Shown: piece after piece, positions 9,448 through 18,436 of the stretch
Position numbering within the stretch: position 1 is the stretch's first letter
How the letters are laid out: every line of letters starts with the position of its first letter
Assembly: GCA_001931905.2 (NCBI GenBank)
Contig: MSJI02000381.1
Span: 1 to 24,627, forward strand
Direction: 5' to 3'
Length of the DNA stretch: 24,627 bases
Origin: Cladosporium sp. IMV 00045
Lineage: Eukaryota; Ascomycota; Dothideomycetes; Cladosporiales; Cladosporiaceae
Position numbers and translations under genes: made by a program
The notes under the pieces: model-generated
Told to the model about the DNA's origin: nothing
The model's input: only the letters and a program-made list of their open reading frames with translations
Databases searched by the model: none

Positions 9448-10689
9448 GGTTGATGGGTTTGAGTTGATGGGTTGAGAAGAGATTTGATCTGCGTAGATTG
9501 AGTGTAGTGAGATAAGTGAAAGGGTTGAGGATACCAGAGACGCCCTTCGCGTTTATAACCCATCTTCCTCTTTGAATTGCAACCGGGTCTTCACGTTCCT
9601 ATTCCCAGCTCACCGTGATCATCTAACGTCAAGCGCCGGATTCGCGGCGGCAGTGGATATACGAAGCATTAGGTTCTGGATGATGGTTCCCCGTGGGCCC
9701 TGTCGTCACAAGCGAAGCATTTGGCGCGCATGCTAAACGACCATTCAAAAGCTTCTTGGACCTTATTTCGCGCCACGATTTTGGATATCGCTAATCGTGT
9801 CGAAATCAGTACAGCGAGGAAGAATCAGGTTGACCACGGCGCTGAGTTTGACCGAGTCAGGCACAAAGAGTGAGAGTACAAGTAACAATCCCATAAGGTA
9901 CGTAGACCGGGAGCAAAACGGGAGGAAAAGCGAAAAACCGCACTGCCAACTCTCAAGTGATCGAACATCCACAAAAATTCCGACAACAACACGAGCCAAT
10001 ATCATGATGGGTTCCGTCAATTGAGTCAACACTCCACACCTCTACGTCGTTACATCGTGTGAACAGCGCGCAGAGGAAAGACCCGGCCAACACAACCTCA
10101 ATGCATTAAGTCGGCTCGCAGGGATACATAAATGTTTGCGGGATTGTGGCAGAGAATAGCAAAGTGGATACCTTTCCACCGTTGGATACGCGACGAGCAA
10201 CGACAGTATATGCCGAGGCACGATTCTCTTCTCTGCCAGGGCGACAGTGACCCTGGACAAGGGAAACGCTCCCATGCCATCGAACGAGCAATGGCGCTTT
10301 AATACTACTGAATCGTAAACAACATGTTATTATTATACAGATCAGTGGTGAAGCCCATGTGTTTCTCTGGCCACGAAACCATAGGCAAATTCACGCACGA
10401 CTTTCGCGCTGTTAATCGCACGACAAATCGAGAACCAACTTTCGCGAATAATCTGCTTTGATTCCACTCGCTAAGCCTCCCACTAGAACTAATCAATGGT
10501 ATTGGTATTGAGTATGGTATTATCGTAATGCGTAAAAAGTCGTATCGTACATCCCCCAGCCTTCTCCATGTCTTCTCTCGAGACCTCACCTCGCAGCGAT
10601 TTTCTGCAGTCTCCGTTATTGATCCAGAAACGGTAATCTCTCCAATGGCCCTCCTGCTCAGCCTCGTCTCCCAAATGATATTCCCATGA
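9448..10689. other. Intergenic region between the AA1-like and coiled-coil genes
   Basis: The part next to 9447 is the promoter and leader of the AA1-like gene. The rest, up to about 10689, shows only short frames without coding character, several of which lack an ATG start. The stretch next to the coiled-coil gene is that gene's 3' side and may include its alternative last exon (10690-10744). Confidence 0.55.
9552..9557 (-). promoter_or_regulatory. TATA box of the AA1-like gene
   Basis: TATAAA on the minus strand, about 105 bases before the ATG at 9447, with no intervening ATG. The spacing suits a fungal core promoter with a short leader. TATA-driven promoters are common for regulated secreted-protein genes. 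Confidence 0.6.
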
Positions 10690-10744
10690 CTATCCCAACG
10701 GGGCGCTCACGCCTGAAACCTGCCTTCCGTAATCCCAGAATGCA
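10690..10744 (-). other. Possible alternative last exon of the coiled-coil gene
   Basis: On the minus strand a polypyrimidine tract ends in TTTGTCAG at 10745, and a TTGAC branch-like site lies about 40 bases before it. Joining from the GTGTGAG donor at 10874 (intron of 130 bases), or from GTGTCT at 10889, gives the same frame and a tail ending FWDYGRQVSGVSAPLG before a TAG at 10690-10692. Donor quality is moderate, so this is a hypothesis. Confidence 0.35.
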
Positions 10745-10753
10745 CTGACAAAT

Positions 10754-10816
10754 GAAAGAAAAGAAAGAAAGAAAGAAAGAGCAGTCAAAACTCGAAAAGA
10801 AAAAAGAAAAAGAAAA
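10754..10816. repeat. GAAA microsatellite and purine-rich tract
   Basis: GAAA units occupy 10754-10781, followed by a second A/G-rich run at about 10793-10816. On the minus strand this is a long polypyrimidine tract just downstream of the coiled-coil frame, leading directly into TTTGTCAG. It may be an intron's pyrimidine tract rather than only a simple-sequence repeat. Confidence 0.85.
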
Positions 10817-10834
10817 GGCCCAATAAAACCCCCT

Positions 10835-13432
10835 TCAAACCTCCGCATTAACACATCTCTGTCTCCTCTCACACCTTCCACAAAGACACCTCGCCCTCCC
10901 CTCGCCCAGCATGAGCAAACTGCCCGGCCCGCTCTTGAAAGCGCACCCGATAGCGAACGCCAGCGTGATAGAGAACTTCAACCAAAGCCACGGGCTGTGG
11001 CGGCCGAAACCGATCACCTGCTGGTTTGCGCGAAGGTGGCGAGAAGCGTTCCTGCTGCTGCCGGCACAGCTATGCTTGGCGCGCTTCTTGCCCGGGCCGG
11101 CCATACCGGGTCGAGCGGCGCGTTTGGAAGAGAAGGAAGAGGGGGCGGAAGCGCTGCGTTCCGCAGCCTCGGGGCTGGAAGGGTAGAAAGAGCCGTAGGC
11201 GAGGTCGTCACAGGAGGAGCTCCTTGCGAGGGATGAGCCGCGGCGGCGCTGCTGGTCGGGGAGGAGGAGGCGCTGGCGCTCGTCGTGGATTTCTTCCTGC
11301 GGGTCTTGCGCGCTGAGGAGACGACGCTTAGCCATGGGTCCTAGGAGTACGCTGACGAGCCACCATTGCACGTTACATAGGGGGGCGGGGAGGCGCATGC
11401 GCGATTGCGCGGTTTGGATGAGGTGCCGGGCGAGTTCGACGGGGGAGCGCCAGAGGTCTCCGAAGAGGTGGCGGAGGCGGGCGAGGAAGGATTGGTAGGG
11501 GTGGGGGAAGGGGGTTGCTGAGGTGCTGTTGTGGAGCCCTATCACCGTTGCTGTGGTCGTCGTGGCTTCGCTAACTTCACGTGAGTGGCTTTCGGGGATG
11601 GGGTCGAGGGGGGTGGCGAAGGACGACTGGAGTTCTGTGTCGTCGTCGTGGTCTTCCTCGTCGTCGGGAAGTGCTTCTTGATCAGCTTGTTCATGACCGC
11701 TGCTCTCTTCGCTTGTCTCGATGGATCGAATTTGACTCAACTCTTCCATGAGGTTTCGACTGACTATGGCGCCAGCGCAGGACCCTAATGATGAGTAGTC
11801 TTTCACAGAGCCTTGCGATGTGACCGATGCAGGCGACGGCAAACTCAATATGCTATCGTCGCCACCAGTAGTCCCTGGAACTGTAAGAAAAGTCTCTCCA
11901 GCCAGACTTGCCAAAGTCGCCTGATCCACCATTGTGGACGCTCTCCTACGACCAAATATCGGACTGCCGTCTCTGCGTTCAGTGCTTGAATCCCTAAATG
12001 GGAAATTCGGTGATGTTTGAGAGCGTTCGAATGCAGGCGCAGAAGCAGGGACATGGTCGTAATGTGATGCAGATGGCAATATGAGTGGTTTAGGGCCGAT
12101 AGAGCCGGCACCAAACCGCCGCATTCTCCTTGTAGGCCTACCTCTCGCGTTTGTCAACGGAGGCGGCATTTCAACATGGGCTTGGTGTGATGGCATAGAT
12201 GGTTCGGCGGTGATAAGATGTTCGCTGATCACAGGGGCATCAGAGAAGACAGACTCGGCGTCAGACAAGTGTTCCGAGGGCGCGAGGCTGCCAGATACAA
12301 GCTCCTGATGGCTCTGGGTCTGTCGAAGATCCAAGCGTGAGTGAGACTCCGTGAAACTCAGCGCAGGCGAAGTCGGCTGCGTGCCAGCTTCGGACAAGCG
12401 TTCGGGGGAGATCATGAGGTTGCCCGTGGTAGGGAAGCGTGGATGCATGCTCTTCGGTCTCGACATCCTCCTGCTTCTTCCCGGCGTCTCGGCGTGCAGG
12501 TCGATCTTTGCGGACGTGGCCAGCAACTCGGACAGAATCTCCAGCCTCTTCTCTAGTTGAACGTTCGCGGCTTCTGCAGACTCGAGGCCCTGGCTCATGC
12601 CTCCCACTTGCTCTTCGAGCTCGTGTATTCTGTACCTGTCTTCCTCGCTCTGCTCTTCAGTAGCTCTCAGCTGATTCCTCAAACCCACCTCGATCGCCGC
12701 ATGCTGGTCGACGAGCTCCTGCACCCGCTCATCGTATTTGTTCTCCCACTCCTCCAGCGCTTCCTGCAGCTGCCTCGTCTCTGCATTCAACGTCCTCATC
12801 TTGCTGGTCTGCTGCCTCGTCACGCTCGGCGAGGTGACGGCAGACAGTTGCGACTGAGCAGCGGCAAGCTCTGCTTCAAGGTGATCGATGTAGTGTTTCG
12901 TTTCGCCGCTGATGGACCTTCTCTTCGCCCCAAGCTTGCTTCGCACTTTGGCGGAGCGCGGTTTGATGCTGTTACTGGGCGGAGGCGGTGAGGAGTGCTC
13001 GGTTGGGAACGCAGCGTCATATTCTCCGCTCCTCCTGCCCTCCAAATTGTTGCTGTAGAACTTTGCCGATGTGACTCGCGGACGGGAGGGTGTTGTCCTC
13101 TTGGGTCTTGTGAGGGTCGAGTTCCCAATCTCCGTCAACACACCGCTGCCTCTTCTCTTCCCAATGCTAAGGTTATTCGCTCGAGTGCCGGAGGGTGACT
13201 GGTTTTCCGCGTCGGAAGACTGAGGGTGGCTGCCGCTCGCGTTGGACCAAGTGCTGGAGCTGAGCGATTTTGGCGTGACCTTTCGCACTGTTGGGCCGCG
13301 GAAACCTGCATTGCGAAGTTGCATTCGTCGTGTCTGCCGATTCGCTCCGGTGGAAGAGTGAGGTTTGGGAGAGTCGTCGAGGTCATCCTGCCATACCAGT
13401 GAGGCATCGCTGGCGACTTGTTTGGATGCCAT
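10835..13432 (-). CDS. Serine-rich coiled-coil protein with C-terminal membrane anchor, unknown function
   Basis: An 865-residue frame from the ATG at 13430-13432. I do not recognise the family. The N-terminal 170 residues are basic and Ser/Thr-rich, suggesting disorder. A strong coiled coil spans about residues 176-315 (YIDHLEAELAAAQSQL, then repeated Leu/Glu heptads). A long Ser/Pro-rich linker follows, with an acidic patch near 588-600. Near 648-700 there is an amphipathic to hydrophobic segment (WWLVSVLLGPM), and a likely transmembrane helix lies at about 814-832 (WLWLKFSITLAFAIGC). The unspliced end carries a Cys cluster (CLCGRC...RC). The overall plan, a coiled coil plus a C-terminal anchor, recalls proteins of the nuclear envelope or spindle pole body (a Cut12-like protein is one possibility), but I cannot confirm this. 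The 3' end is uncertain because an alternative last exon at 10690-10744 is possible. Confidence 0.85.
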   Translation of the reverse strand: MASKQVASDASLVWQDDLDDSPKPHSSTGANRQTRRMQLRNAGFRGPTVRKVTPKSLSSSTWSNASGSHPQSSDAENQSPSGTRANNLSIGKRRGSGVLTEIGNSTLTRPKRTTPSRPRVTSAKFYSNNLEGRRSGEYDAAFPTEHSSPPPPSNSIKPRSAKVRSKLGAKRRSISGETKHYIDHLEAELAAAQSQLSAVTSPSVTRQQTSKMRTLNAETRQLQEALEEWENKYDERVQELVDQHAAIEVGLRNQLRATEEQSEEDRYRIHELEEQVGGMSQGLESAEAANVQLEKRLEILSELLATSAKIDLHAETPGRSRRMSRPKSMHPRFPTTGNLMISPERLSEAGTQPTSPALSFTESHSRLDLRQTQSHQELVSGSLAPSEHLSDAESVFSDAPVISEHLITAEPSMPSHQAHVEMPPPLTNARGRPTRRMRRFGAGSIGPKPLILPSASHYDHVPASAPAFERSQTSPNFPFRDSSTERRDGSPIFGRRRASTMVDQATLASLAGETFLTVPGTTGGDDSILSLPSPASVTSQGSVKDYSSLGSCAGAIVSRNLMEELSQIRSIETSEESSGHEQADQEALPDDEEDHDDDTELQSSFATPLDPIPESHSREVSEATTTTATVIGLHNSTSATPFPHPYQSFLARLRHLFGDLWRSPVELARHLIQTAQSRMRLPAPLCNVQWWLVSVLLGPMAKRRLLSAQDPQEEIHDERQRLLLPDQQRRRGSSLARSSSCDDLAYGSFYPSSPEAAERSASAPSSFSSKRAARPGMAGPGKKRAKHSCAGSSRNASRHLRANQQVIGFGRHSPWLWLKFSITLAFAIGCAFKSGPGSLLMLGEGRARCLCGRCERRQRCVNAEV

Positions 13433-14511
13433 GACGAGAGTGTGTACGCCTTGCTACGTCGCCATGCAGTAGATGTTCAACAAAGTGGGCAGGCTCAAAA
13501 GGGAAGATCTAGGCACACATAGCCAGTGCATAAGGTATTGAGGGTGTGACAGTGTATGAAGTGGTGACTGGTGAATACAACAACCCTCTCAGGAAAGGGT
13601 CTGGAAGCGAAGATTGACGTGCAGCATGCAATGCAGGCAGTAAATCAGTGGTAGTGGTGGGTGGTGGGGGGGCCCTACGGTCTCCTACCTGCTTAGGTAT
13701 GCACTGATGCCGTGCACTTCTGGAAGGCCCCGGCAGTGGGCGGTGTGGTTGTTTACACTGATCGCAGGGTCATTGTTGTGTGAAGCTTGGAGCTTGCCGA
13801 GGCCGTTGCTGGGCAGGAAGGGCAGCAAGCGAAAGCATCCATCTGTCGGGCGGTCGCGCCCGATCTGCTGGTCGCTTGATGCCCTTCGCATTATTTCAGC
13901 CATTTGCCGCGCATGTATTGCGGAAGAGGAATATCGCGGATGAATGGAGGAAGAAAGAGAAGAAGTCGCCTTAGAAATTGGATATGCCATTGAGAATGTT
14001 CGTGCTCATCAGATTCGCTCTAACAAGTTCCCTCGCGACCAAATCCCATCTCAACTGTCTCAGGTACTGACGCTGCATACCACGGGGCGACCGGACACTG
14101 GAGATTTGATCAATCCAATCGTCGATCGAAGAACATCACTGTATATCGTCACTGAAGAGGATAGATTTGATGGTACTTGTATTGAAACTTGTGTCACGGC
14201 TTTAACATTTTTTTTTTCTTTTTTCAATTGATTGTAGCGAAAGGAAATACATCGTGCATTCGCGTCATTCCGAGCCGATGGGTACAAGATAAAGACAGTC
14301 CAGAGTAAAGTCCATCATCAGCCAACAAGTTCGTCAATCAAGTGCATTCCATTACACGCAAAAAACGCCCATCCATCAATCATCGCGATCATTCAATCAT
14401 CAAAGAAAGTCCATCATTCGTAAGCATCTCGCGTGCGTGTCGAAGCCAAATCCTCATCAAAACCCTACCCCATCGCTCAATCCAACAACCAGCGTCAAAA
14501 AAATCATCCTC
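13433..14511. other. Intergenic region upstream of the coiled-coil gene
   Basis: The bases next to 13433 are the leader and promoter of the minus-strand coiled-coil gene; a three-codon uORF starts from an ATG just upstream, near 13463. The far end (about 14240-14511) is the 3' side of the small nuclear protein gene and is rich in ATCA/CATC words. A T-rich run lies near 14207-14226. No coding frame is supported. Confidence 0.6.
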
Positions 14512-14841
14512 TCAAATCCTCTGACGCTTCGCCATCGGCTCACCATCCTCATACCTCCACCTTGCCGACACCTTGACGGTGTGTCCAAGTTCCTCGCGAC
14601 AAGCCGCGAGCTTCTCCTGCACGATGGCGTGCAGCGCAGCGACCTGCATCGCCGTGGCGGGATCGACGGCGTTGGTGACGGGGACGTCGTTGTCGACCAT
14701 GTCGACGGCGCTGTCGCTGTCTGAGGCTGGCGTGGCCTGTTGCAGCGCGGTCTGACGCGCGATTTCGGCGGAGAGGAAGGCGATTTGGTCGTTTAGGATG
14801 GCGATGTCGACGAGGAGTTGGAGGGCGTTGGTGGTGGACAT
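14512..14841 (-). CDS. Small 109-residue protein, probable nuclear, unknown function
   Basis: A single exon from the ATG at 14839-14841 to a TGA at 14512-14514. I do not recognise it. Residues 1-35 form a likely amphipathic or coiled helix (LQLLVDIAILNDQIAFLSAEIA). An acidic Ser/Asp linker near 39-52 follows, then a second helix at about 62-85 (MQVAALHAIVQEKLAACREEL), and the protein ends PMAKRQRI, a basic tail that could be a nuclear localisation signal. Third codon positions are GC-rich, as in the neighbouring genes. The minus-strand leader is C/A-rich and free of ATG for about 155 bases, up to 14999, which supports this start. Two helices around an acidic linker suggest a small complex subunit, but this is an inference. 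Confidence 0.6.
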   Translation of the reverse strand: MSTTNALQLLVDIAILNDQIAFLSAEIARQTALQQATPASDSDSAVDMVDNDVPVTNAVDPATAMQVAALHAIVQEKLAACREELGHTVKVSARWRYEDGEPMAKRQRI

Positions 14842-17800
14842 TTTGAGGGTGTGGTTGGTGAGTGGTTGGTTGATAAGTTGGTTGTTGGTGTTCTTGGTTG
14901 TTGCGGAGTTTGGTGGTGCTGCGGTATGGTGTGGTGTTGCGAAGTGCGATGCTCACGGGCTGGAGGGGAGGGATGTCCCTTTATTGCAGCGATAGTGTCA
15001 TGCTCGTGATTGTAGGATGCAATTAAGTTGGTTTGATGACCATGGGCGGGCGTTGCTTGCGGTTCGACGCTTTGCATATGTGACAACCTTGAAGCTAAGC
15101 ATGTTGAGCGGATTTGTTCGTTATTCGACATTCTCATGGTGGTCAACAGGGCGTCTGACGACGGCTGAGGATGGCGAGCATCGTTATTCGTGTTTGGGCG
15201 TTAAGTTGGCGGCAAGGAGGATGACCGATGACAGCTCAGGAAGCCAAATGCTGTAATTCGCGATCTCAACTTTCGATGGTAGTATCGAGGGCATATAGGG
15301 GCGGCTGAGCATGTCGAGCGTCGCGATTTGCTTTTCTGGTGGCGATGAGGATAAGCTAAGGAGAGCCATGCTGACGAAAGAAGAATCCCAATGTGCTGGG
15401 TTGAGTTTAAGGTATGCTTTAGAGTTTCGAGGCCACGTGGGAATGGCAGACTGTCGAGATGCGTGGCTGGAGTGCAAATGCAAACCACACTGTGGTCCTA
15501 CGTCAATTCTTTCTTTAAAGATGTTTAGAGTAAGACGGAATGAGAGATAGCATCCTAAAGTGCGAATGGTGGCAGAAAGAGCCCCGTTAGAATGAATGCC
15601 TGTGTGTCGGAGGTTTTGGTTGACGACTTGAGAGCGTGGGCTGGGTATGGTCCAGGAAAATGGGGATCGGGCGTCTTTTAGGTCAATGATATTGCATTCT
15701 TAATCTTGGTATACCATTATTTTCTCTCGCGCATCGGACGCAGGTGTTACAAACGATGTCCTGGGTGTTGACGACCGGTAGAAGACGGTCCTCCAGACAG
15801 TCATCGACTCCAGCGCGTACAATCACGGTCATCCTCGACACGCGAACATGCTCAGGAACTGCTTGTTTGTAAGCATTGTAAGATCTGAAGACCGATCGGA
15901 CATAGTTTGAAAAGTAAGATGGCGACAACGGCGTGAGCTTGAGGTGAGCACAGTGCGAAATTACAGTAGGGAGCCATCTCGCCGATGCGCATACACTTTT
16001 CGATCTTACCGTGGAGATGGTCGAGCGTGGCCTTTCGGTTGTTCAAGCAACATCTGTGCATGTCCCCAGATGTTGAAGTGTGGAGTTTGCTAGCATATTC
16101 GTCGCTCGCTCGCTGCTCGCCGGAGAAGGAGAGGAGAGCAGTGTTGGTGGAGGTAGCGTGCTAGCCACGAGTTGGAGAAAGCTGCGGTCGACGGTGGTGA
16201 AAACCAAGCAACGGAGACCCTGCGAGATGTCTGAAGCATGCAACAGATGAAGCGATCACGAAAAGAGCACAGACGGTAACGTCTTGAGTGAGTGCTTGCG
16301 ACGATAACCCCTGGATGGGGAGAAGTGTCGTCACGTCAAATGCCAGAGGAGGCAGGTCGAACAAGGGTAGATGCGACCGGCGGGGTCATGGAGTCGCGGG
16401 ACGCGCAACACATGCAGATGACAGTATCTCTTGGGATGAGGGCACGTTTTTTCTTCCCACGCTTCGGAGTGACGCAGGGTTTCGGGACGGACTTGGACTG
16501 GGGACTGCCGGGTGGAATACATGTGTATGTACCTTAACCGACCATGACGAGCAGAACCTCCCAAGGCGGAAGAAGTATGCCTTCGATGACAGCTGTAGCT
16601 GAAGCATGTCGAGTATACAATCATCAGATTCGCGGAAGAGTGCGCCGAGCGCGCTTGTGGCGGCGGGAGAGACGCATGTGTAGAGTAGATTTTCAGCTCT
16701 CCGGTAGCAGATTGGTTTAGCCCCAGGAGTACGAGCGATGGCGTCAAGCACGGGCAGATGCAATTACAGGGAATGGGCACGCTTTGAAGGATTACTGGCG
16801 CGGCGCAGGTGTGTTTGAGGGTAGTAACATGTATGAGAGGGTAGACGAATGGAAGAAAGGGGGGCATCACAGTCACGTGAGAGTGTGTGACGCCGACAAG
16901 GTAACACAAGAGTCGTTGAGAAGGTTCAAGGTTGAGATGAAGCACTTCGTCAGCAGTCTCAGGTCGAATATCAATGCCGGCAACGGTCGATGGTGCGACA
17001 ACAAAAGGCCGCGTTGGATGGGGAGAAGGAGGAAGAGAAGACGGGCCGCAACGATGTCCTAGCACCCATTCTAGGCCTGTCGCAATCATTCGTGCGCTGC
17101 AGCACTAAGGACCAAACTACTATGGACTACTGTATGGGCGCCAGCAACGGTAGTTCGGAGGCTTGCGCATGCGCATCATCGCCTTCCACCAGCGCTGCTC
17201 TCACCTTACCACGCTTACTTAGCTCGAGAAGGGCTCGAGGATCTTCTCGCCAAATGAATGTCGCGTCCCAAGGGCGGCAATATCACTGCTGGCATCTTGT
17301 TGGGCGAGGCGAGGGCAGCCAGGGCGGATTTAGCTCAGGCTAGTCCGGCCACGCTCTGCACACAAGACTCGACCAGCAGAGGCCGAGTGCTCGGCGTGGG
17401 AGTGAGGATGATATGGTCTGGTTGGGTGAGATCTGGGAAAATGCCGCCGCTCTCTACTGGACCGGAAGAAGAAGGTCTTGGTGGTGAGGAAGCGCGGCGG
17501 GCATGGCGGACCAAGAGACATAGAGCGATTGCAGTACCATTATTTCCTTCAACCTCTCAGACGTGAAGGATAATCAACCCATACTAACCATACTTTGCTA
17601 GGCCGTGGCAAATCGGCCTGCGGGCGAATAGACTCTTTCCACCCATTTTTCGATTTCCATTCGGTTGCGCGTCCGCGTACCCGTCAATCTCCCGCCACGA
17701 CGACGCCCGGCCCTGGCTCCATCGTCTCCCTCCCCCATTTGATCTCAATAATAATCTCTCGATCAATCACGTCGCCAGTTGTTGCCAGTCGCCGCCAATC

Positions 17801-17872
17801 GCCAGACATCAGAGACATTTCTCCGCAGCTCTCTGTGTCTGCTCCTCCGTCAACCGTCTATCACTCGGTTGA
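14842..17872. other. Large intergenic region without supported genes
   Basis: This is about 3 kb between two divergent genes. The first 155 bases are the leader of the small nuclear protein gene. Many frames are open on both strands; the longest is 252 codons on the minus strand (16331-17089), but it is Cys/His/Ser-rich with no domain and no GC-rich third position pattern. A 12-bp perfect palindrome, TGCGCATGCGCA, lies at 17164-17175. I see no tRNA, transposon or repeat array. It may hold promoters for both flanking genes or an untranslated RNA. Confidence 0.5.
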
Positions 17873-18432
17873 CTTCCTCCTCGTCCTCCTATTCTTCTCT
17901 TTCTCTTCTTTCTTTCCGTCCCGACTCCGTCCCACGTTCTCTCTCTTCCTCCGTACCTCTCTTTCCTCTCTATATCCCACCAACCCTCTATCGAATTGAT
18001 CAGTCGGTCAATCAACAAATCGATCAATCACTCAAAACCACTGGCTGGCCAATCAAACAACCACCCCAACGCTTCTATACCAACGGGCCCAAGTGTAGCA
18101 TTAGCCTTTTCTGCTGCCCTCGAATTCGCCGCCCCCGCTAGCATTTCACTATCCCCCCAAAGCCCGCGCTTTGCAACCGCCCTCGTCGCTAATCTCGCAA
18201 GCACATCCACTCGCCATCCTAGCGTACGACGCCGCCTCCTGGTACTATACTCTTATCTTGTCCCTCCCTCTTTCGCGCTGGCCTTTTGCCTGTCAGCATC
18301 TCATCCGCCAACGCCACTTCCTCAGGTCAAGTCGCAAAACTGGCTGAGACTCCCGATTGGACGACTGATAGCAGTCGCTCCTCAGATGTTGAGAACGAGA
18401 AATTCGACCTCCGACCATCTTCTCGCAGGGCA
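17873..18432 (+). promoter_or_regulatory. Pyrimidine tract and ATG-depleted leader of the DUF3405 gene
   Basis: A strongly C/T-rich tract at about 17873-17985 is followed by an A/C-rich stretch with repeated ATCAA words, the layout usual just upstream of fungal transcription starts. No ATG occurs on the plus strand from about 17506 to 18385. The first ATG (18386) opens the short uORF listed separately. Part of the depletion is due to low purine content, but the whole stretch reads as a long leader. The transcription start itself cannot be fixed from sequence. Confidence 0.6.
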
Positions 18433-18436
18433 ATGA
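18386..18436 (+). promoter_or_regulatory. uORF overlapping the DUF3405 start codon (ATGA)
   Basis: A 16-codon frame (MLRTRNSTSDHLLAGQ) starts at the first ATG of the leader. Its TGA at 18434-18436 overlaps the main ATG at 18433-18435 as ATGA. The uORF start has C at -3, a weak context; the main start has G at -3. Leaky scanning or termination-reinitiation could both deliver ribosomes to the main frame. Confidence 0.55.

Noticed and set aside
9763..10032. 89-codon hydrophobic minus-strand frame resembling a membrane protein
   Set aside because: The frame begins at a GTG codon, not an ATG, and there is no other support.
16331..17089. 252-codon minus-strand frame
   Set aside because: Cys/His/Ser/Pro-rich with no recognisable domain, no signal peptide and no codon bias like the neighbouring genes.
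18286..18288. Start of the DUF3405 protein at 18286
   Set aside because: The codon is TTG; the first in-frame ATG is 18433. An extended N-terminus is kept only as a hypothesis.
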